Assembly: GCA_024232855.1 (NCBI GenBank) | Contig: JAAEPH010000038.1 | Location: forward strand, 1 to 32,767 | Reading direction: 5' to 3' | Source of the DNA: Gammaproteobacteria bacterium | Lineage (GTDB): Bacteria; Pseudomonadota; Gammaproteobacteria; GCA-001735895 | DNA length: 32,767 bases | Part shown: piece by piece, positions 27,753 through 32,767 of the stretch | How the letters are laid out: the number at the start of each line of letters is the position of its first letter | Numbering within the stretch: the first letter of the stretch is position 1 | Made by a program: the position numbers and the translations under genes | The notes under the pieces: generated by a model | Seen by the model: the letters and a program-made list of their open reading frames with translations, nothing else | Database searches by the model: none | What the model was told of the DNA's origin: nothing

Positions 27753-28633
27753 CAGGTAACCTCTTTGTTCAGTCGGACTTTATGTCTGTAAATCAGGGTC
27801 GAGAGACCAATTAGCGACAGGCCGAAGACCAGTGCCGCCAGACCTGCAACCAGTGATAGGTTTAAGGTGTATTTGCCTTCCTTGAAATTGTAGCTATAGC
27901 AAACGCCGGTCAGGATATCGATGACGTTGGACGAGTTCGAAATCCTGCCCCAATCGGCATCGATAAGCGCCTTTTCGATAGTATCCGGCTCCATGGAAGT
28001 ACCGTAGAGATAGCGCGCCACCCGCCCCTGAGGGGTCAGGAATACCACCGCATTGGGATGCAGGAATACTTCATCCGCCCGGGACCAGAAGAATTTGTAA
28101 CCGACACTGGATGTCAAAACCTCCAGATCGGTTTGCCTGTTTTGCAATACGGCGTGGCGCCAGCCACTGGAATTGAGGGGCGACAGCTCGTTTTCATCGA
28201 CAAAGGTTTGCATGCTCTCGGCAGTATCGTGCCGGTCAAATGAAACCGTGAGCACGCTGAAGTCCTTCCCCAGTTCAAATCGATCGATTTTCTCCAGGGC
28301 CTGCTTCAGTAAGGTATTCATGATCGGGCAACTGCCGCCACACCCGTAATACGAGAACAACAATATTACCGGATTGCCCAGCATCTCGCCCAGAACGAAG
28401 CGGTTTCCTTCGCTATCCACCATTGCGAGATCCCGGGGTATCGGTGCCCCGAGATAACTCGGTTCATCGATTTGCATTACTCCCGGGTCGATGTTCGATT
28501 CCCCGGTGAAGCTTCCGTATGGCGCGACGGCCAATGCGGCCTGAGACCAGAACATTGCAAGAAAGCCCACTCCGGCAAACCGACCGGAAAAGCGCCGCAA
28601 TCTATGTGCTAAAAATGGACCACCCACTAACAT
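27752..28633 (-). CDS. SCO family protein (second copy in the operon)
   Basis: VILLFSYYGCGGSCPIMNTLLKQAL (CxxxCP), VLTVSFDRHDTAESMQTFV, FLTPQGRVARYLYG, C-terminal transmembrane segment. The track start (28675) overlaps coxC; ATG 28633 is likelier. Confidence 0.85.
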   Translation of the reverse strand: MLVGGPFLAHRLRRFSGRFAGVGFLAMFWSQAALAVAPYGSFTGESNIDPGVMQIDEPSYLGAPIPRDLAMVDSEGNRFVLGEMLGNPVILLFSYYGCGGSCPIMNTLLKQALEKIDRFELGKDFSVLTVSFDRHDTAESMQTFVDENELSPLNSSGWRHAVLQNRQTDLEVLTSSVGYKFFWSRADEVFLHPNAVVFLTPQGRVARYLYGTSMEPDTIEKALIDADWGRISNSSNVIDILTGVCYSYNFKEGKYTLNLSLVAGLAALVFGLSLIGLSTLIYRHKVRLNKEVT

Positions 28634-28646
28634 CAGCTGTGTATAA

Positions 28647-29399
28647 CTACCAGAAATAAACCTGGGAAACGACAAAGAACCATATGATATCGACGAAATG
28701 CCAGTAGAGAGCCCCGGCTTTTACCAGGCCGGTATTTATCCTGTTTTTCAATGCCGGCAAAAGCATGGTGAGAAAAATACAGAGGCCAACCAGAACGTGG
28801 GAGGCGTGAAAGCCGGTAACACTGAAAAAGGAGGTGCTATAAACGTTGGTCGATACGGTGAATCCCTGCCCTATTAAATCACCCCACTCGTACAGGGATA
28901 AACCGAGGAAAGCGGCGCCGAGCAGCATGGTTATTTTCAACCACTTGACAAAGCCGGCCTTATCGTCGTTTTCAAGCCGGGCTTCACCGGCATGAATGGT
29001 GAAGCTGGAGGCAACCAGAAACACGGTCATTATCATGGGTATCACCACCGGCATTGCTGCTGGAGTTCCAGCGGGAGGCCAGTCGGGAGTTAACAGCCGT
29101 TGCAGCCAGTAATTGGCGAACAGCGACAGGAAGATCATCGCTTCCGCGAGGATGAACCAACCCATTGACGGGACGCTGAGACCTTCGCTTTCACCATCGA
29201 TTGTCTCGTTTACCCAGATGACAATACCGCCAATTATCAGTGGCGTACCAAGGCCCAGACTGATAATCGCAGCCAAACCGCTGTCATAAACGAAATAAAA
29301 AATAAACGCCAGGCACAGGAACAGAATGCCCACACTAATTATCAAAGGCGCGGTACTGGTATCCCAATGATCGTCATGCGTCGTTGCGTTTTCAGCCAT
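28647..29399 (-). CDS. coxC: Cytochrome c oxidase subunit III
   Basis: 250 aa; GWFILAEAMIFLSLFANYWLQR, STSFFSVTGFHASHVLVGLCIF, GALYWHFVDIIWFFVVSQVYFW. Confidence 0.93.
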   Translation of the reverse strand: MAENATTHDDHWDTSTAPLIISVGILFLCLAFIFYFVYDSGLAAIISLGLGTPLIIGGIVIWVNETIDGESEGLSVPSMGWFILAEAMIFLSLFANYWLQRLLTPDWPPAGTPAAMPVVIPMIMTVFLVASSFTIHAGEARLENDDKAGFVKWLKITMLLGAAFLGLSLYEWGDLIGQGFTVSTNVYSTSFFSVTGFHASHVLVGLCIFLTMLLPALKNRINTGLVKAGALYWHFVDIIWFFVVSQVYFW

Positions 29400-29662
29400 G
29401 CTTCATCCCCCGTTTTGGAAGGCAACCTTAGTTGTTGCGCGCCTTAGTGGTGCCAGGCAGGCACACCCTCTTTAGTTCGTCCGTGCACCATCATATCGTC
29501 CGAGAAGCGAAAAAACGATAATAGGCAAAAACGAAAAAATTTATTGGCGCAATTTCAGTAATAGGTTCAAATAAATTGCCAAATGATTGTAAGGGAGACT
29601 CTTGCTGTTATCAACTCTTACCGTTATCCTGCAGCGATATTTAGCGGAGGGTACTTAGCAAG

Positions 29663-30304
29663 ATGAAAAGAGTCGTTTTTCAAATACTGGTCTACTCGAT
29701 AGCCTGCGGTATATCCGGTAGCGCGATGGCTGCCGGTAATCCCGAGGCCGGCCAGGCCAAATCCGCGGCCTGTGCTGCCTGCCATATGCCAGATGGGAAC
29801 AGTGTCATGCCTGAATGGCCAAAGATTGCCGGACAGATACCAGACTACCTGGTCAGCCAGTTGATGGCCTTTAAGAATGGGGATCGCAAAAATGCCATCA
29901 TGGACCCAATTGTCAAGCCATTGAGTGAGCAGGATATTGAAGATATCGCGGCGTATTACAGCGGGCAGAAAATCCAGCTCGGCGTTGCCAAACCGGAACA
30001 ACTGGCCGTCGGCGAGAAATTGTACAAAAAAGGAGTATTCTATACACCATTGACTGCCTGTACCGGTTGTCATGGTATGGATGGCCAGGGCAATCGAACC
30101 TGGCAAGAAGTGCTGACAGTCCCGCCTACCATATTGACCCCCGCCATTGGCGGCCAACATGCGGCCTACGTGGTAAATCAGCTCAAGGCATTCAGGTCGG
30201 GCGAACGAAGCACCGATGTTGCTGCTGTAATGCGGAAAATAGCCCAGCAAATGAGTGATGAGCAGATCGAAGCGGTGGCGGAATACGTAACCCAGTTACA
30301 GTGA
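29663..30304 (+). CDS. Dihaem cytochrome c4-like protein
   Basis: 213 aa; signal peptide; two haem motifs CAACH and CTGCH; PEWPKIAGQIPDYLVSQLMAFKNGDR typical of c4. Confidence 0.92.
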   Translation: MKRVVFQILVYSIACGISGSAMAAGNPEAGQAKSAACAACHMPDGNSVMPEWPKIAGQIPDYLVSQLMAFKNGDRKNAIMDPIVKPLSEQDIEDIAAYYSGQKIQLGVAKPEQLAVGEKLYKKGVFYTPLTACTGCHGMDGQGNRTWQEVLTVPPTILTPAIGGQHAAYVVNQLKAFRSGERSTDVAAVMRKIAQQMSDEQIEAVAEYVTQLQ

Positions 30305-30319
30305 ACTTTTGATCGTCGG

Positions 30320-30348
30320 GCAGGTGGCTTGCTCCGGTAAGCACCTGC
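30320..30348. terminator. Candidate hairpin between convergent cytochrome c and FNR-like genes
   Basis: GCAGGTGgCTT / AAGCACCTGC stem with one bulge in the convergent intergenic region. No T-tract, so only weak support as a terminator. Confidence 0.25.
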
Positions 30349-30444
30349 TGCGTCGACTCACTCCCTGTCAAATGCCGCCTGACGGCAGTGCGCGCGAAAA
30401 CCGGATGCCATGATGTTCCGGGTAAACGCCCGCAAACGCATTTG

Positions 30445-31173
30445 TCATAATAAGTTGAGAGGGAGGGAGGCAACCTTTTTCAGCTTTACAATATCCTTTA
30501 TCTCGAAATACTTTCCACTGGAGACAATCAATCCCTGTTGATGGAACCGTGCCAGGACGCGGCTTACGGTGCATTTAGCCAGTCCCAGGTAACTGGCAAT
30601 ATCATCACGCGCCATACTCAAGCGAAACTCTCTTGCCGAAAAACCGTGCTCCTGGAAACGAATGGAAACCCCCGCCAGAAAGGCGGCCAGGCGCTCATCC
30701 GCTTTTCGGCGGCCGGTTAACAGGGTCATTAATCGGTTCACATGAAAAAGCTGCTCGCTCATCAAACTGATAAGGCGGCCCTGAAAATCAGGTATTTGAT
30801 GACTGATATCTTCAACTGACTCCTGGTCGATTGCACAGACATACGAATTCTCAAGCGCCACGGCATTGTAGCAATGCTTTCCTGTATACCTGGCGCCTGC
30901 ATCCAGCATCTCTCCGGCAAAACTAAATCCTGCTACTTTGCCCGGATTGCCCGAAACCACCAGCTTGAATGAACCCGCAGAGACACATTCAAATGATTTA
31001 AAGGGGTCGCAGGCGGAAAACAGTATTTCATCCTTTTTGATCAGTTTCCGCCGATGCAAAACTCCTCCAACCAGGTCAAGACTTTTACCGGCCACCTCAA
31101 ATGGCATGCACAGGGCATGCATTTCGCAGCTGGCGCAGGATACGTAGTCGTTGTCTGATTTTTTCTTGGCCAT
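30445..31173 (-). CDS. Crp/Fnr family regulator, FNR-type with [4Fe-4S] ligand cysteines
   Basis: 242 aa; N-terminal CASCEMHALC (Cx2Cx5C), central YVCAI cysteine, C-terminal HTH MARDDIASYLGLAKCTVSRVLARFHQQGLI. Confidence 0.92.
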   Translation of the reverse strand: MAKKKSDNDYVSCASCEMHALCMPFEVAGKSLDLVGGVLHRRKLIKKDEILFSACDPFKSFECVSAGSFKLVVSGNPGKVAGFSFAGEMLDAGARYTGKHCYNAVALENSYVCAIDQESVEDISHQIPDFQGRLISLMSEQLFHVNRLMTLLTGRRKADERLAAFLAGVSIRFQEHGFSAREFRLSMARDDIASYLGLAKCTVSRVLARFHQQGLIVSSGKYFEIKDIVKLKKVASLPLNLL

Positions 31174-31332
31174 AGGTCGATTTTCAATAACTCGTGATGG
31201 GGCAGCTCCCGATACGGCACCTTCATGGAGCAGTATCCATGACTTATACCATAACGAAAATCGAAGGGGTCAGTTTCGATTGACTAATTTTTGAATCGAA
31301 AAATCCGGAGCGACGACTATCCGCCGCAATTG

Positions 31333-32556
31333 TCAGGAGGCTTCTGCCTGGTTCAGTCTCATTCGGGCTACGGGGCGTTCGTCTATAAAGACATGAATGA
31401 TTGCGGTGATAGTCGCGATAATTGCGGTCGCCCACCAGACCACATTATAGGATCCCGTGGTATCAAATAAGTATCCCCCCAGCCAGACACCGATAAAAGA
31501 GCCTATCTGATGACTCAGAAATACGATGCCATAAAGAGTGCCCATGTATCGCAGTCCAAACATCTGGGCCACCAGGCCCGAAGTGGGCGGAACGGTAGCC
31601 AGCCAGAGTAATCCCGTGGTAATGGAAAAGGCGTAGATGGAAAAGGTTGAAATGGGAAAAACCAGAAACAGCACCAGAATTAATGCGCGACCGGCATAGT
31701 TATAAACCAGCAACCATTTCATGGAATGGATTCCCGAAAGATAACCGGAACCCAGCGATCCGATAATATTGAACAATCCGATTAACGCGAGACTGGTGGC
31801 CGCAACTGAAGAATCAAAGCCCTGGTCTGATAAATAGGCCGGCATATGTACCGTTATAAATGCCAGCTGAAAACCACACACAAAAAAACCTGCCACCAGC
31901 AACCAGTAGTGAATATGACTTGAAGCCTCTTTCAATGCTTCCTTCAGAGTCTGTGCTGGTCCATGGTCCAGATTGCGTTTGCCGGCGGCATCGCCGGCAA
32001 ACGGTATCGCCAGCAGGATCATAAGCAAGGCGCCCGCGGCCATAATAATCAACGCTACATGCCAACCGTAGGATTCAATGAAACTCCTGGCCACGGGAAT
32101 CAACAGGAACTGGCCCGCGGAACCGGCCGCGGTACCCAATCCCAATGCGAAAGCCCGTTTCTCGGGGGCAACCATGCGCGCCATGGCAGGCAACACAACC
32201 CCGAAACCGGTGCCCGCGATGCCCATGCCCAGCAAAATACCGGCACCGGTATGCAGCTCCCAGATACTGCCCGCATTAGCCGTAACATACAGACCCGCTG
32301 AATAGAGCAGCGCGCCCCCCACGATTGCCTTGACCGATCCATATCGGTCAGCGACAGCGCCCGCTATGGGTTGAGACAAGCCCCAGAACAGATTTTGCAA
32401 GGCCAGCGAAAAAGCGAAGATCTCCCGTCCATAACCAAATGCTTCCGAGACGGGTTTCATGAAAAAGCCCATCGATGATCTCAGGCCAAAATTAATCGCC
32501 AGCAATACGCAGGCAAGAATAATGGCCAGGCTAAACAAGCGCTTGGGTTGGGTCAC
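31333..32556 (-). CDS. MFS transporter
   Basis: About 12 hydrophobic segments; RSSMGFFMKPVSEAFGYGREIFAFSLALQNLFWGLSQPIAGAVADRYGS. The start is uncertain: track ORF to 32682, GTG 32556 (VTQPKRLFSLAIILAC) chosen. Confidence 0.85.
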   Translation of the reverse strand: MTQPKRLFSLAIILACVLLAINFGLRSSMGFFMKPVSEAFGYGREIFAFSLALQNLFWGLSQPIAGAVADRYGSVKAIVGGALLYSAGLYVTANAGSIWELHTGAGILLGMGIAGTGFGVVLPAMARMVAPEKRAFALGLGTAAGSAGQFLLIPVARSFIESYGWHVALIIMAAGALLMILLAIPFAGDAAGKRNLDHGPAQTLKEALKEASSHIHYWLLVAGFFVCGFQLAFITVHMPAYLSDQGFDSSVAATSLALIGLFNIIGSLGSGYLSGIHSMKWLLVYNYAGRALILVLFLVFPISTFSIYAFSITTGLLWLATVPPTSGLVAQMFGLRYMGTLYGIVFLSHQIGSFIGVWLGGYLFDTTGSYNVVWWATAIIATITAIIHVFIDERPVARMRLNQAEAS

Positions 32557-32674
32557 GGGGTTCTCATAACCGATGTACGTCGAGACGCGACTATACCGAT
32601 TTAAATGCTGGCATGGTATGAATTCATCTAGCCCGGAGAATTCATAAATATGCGCAAAAATCGCGCAGTATATT

Positions 32675-32750
32675 GATTTCACAAGGAAATATCCGAAGAA
32701 GTCTCGTATCGGTGATTACGAGCGACTGAGGATATATTTCTTGTGGAATC
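32675..32750. repeat. Long imperfect inverted repeat (potential 76-nt hairpin)
   Basis: GATTTCACAAGGAAATATCC ... GTCTCGTA-tcggtgat-TACGAGCGAC ... GGATATATTTCTTGTGGAATC: outer and inner arms are both complementary with small bulges. Confidence 0.6.
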
Positions 32751-32767
32751 AATAGACAAGCGAGATT

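Noticed and set aside
29603-29618. Possible FNR box TTGCT-GTT-ATCAA upstream of the cytochrome c4-like gene
   Set aside because: Spacer is 3 nt instead of 4 and one half-site is mismatched; insufficient without binding data.
29624-30250. 208-aa minus-strand ORF
   Set aside because: Antisense to cytochrome c4-like gene with two CxxCH motifs.
1-32767. CRISPR arrays, tRNA or rRNA genes
   Set aside because: None seen by eye; no regularly spaced repeats and no recognisable tRNA/rRNA sequence, though a covariance-model scan was not possible.

Overview
The window looks like a chromosomal segment from an aerobic proteobacterium. (1) At the left edge is the 3' end of an IS66-family element. It abuts a C-terminal fragment of an MttB-family (trimethylamine/glycine-betaine-type) methyltransferase gene, so that gene appears to be IS-disrupted. 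(2) At ~0.6-17.4 kb there is a tightly packed 12-gene minus-strand operon. In transcription order it encodes HyuA/HyuB hydantoinase/oxoprolinase-like subunits, an SDR, a three-subunit xanthine-dehydrogenase-type Mo hydroxylase, an FAD oxidoreductase-GcvT fusion (dimethylglycine/sarcosine dehydrogenase-like), a non-pyrrolysine MttB homologue, its corrinoid protein, cobaltochelatase-like CobS and CobT, and XdhC. A divergent LysR regulator sits at its head. I read this as a composite catabolic system for an N-methylated, probably cyclic, substrate, and it is the strongest candidate for an undescribed pathway. (3) At ~18.7-20.7 kb are a SAM methyltransferase, a truncated 4Fe-4S ferredoxin remnant, a GFA-family protein and a palindromic repeat. 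(4) At 21.0-24.2 kb are a ChaN/TraB-like protein with a C-terminal PDZ-like segment and an overlapping M1-type peptidase. (5) At 24.2-29.4 kb is a cytochrome oxidase operon with two SCO proteins and an A2-type (YSHP) subunit I. It is divergent from a dihaem cytochrome c4-like gene. (6) At 30.4-32.6 kb are an FNR-type regulator with an atypical recognition helix and an MFS transporter. Everything was read by eye from the sequence and ORF translations. No database or structure computation was run.
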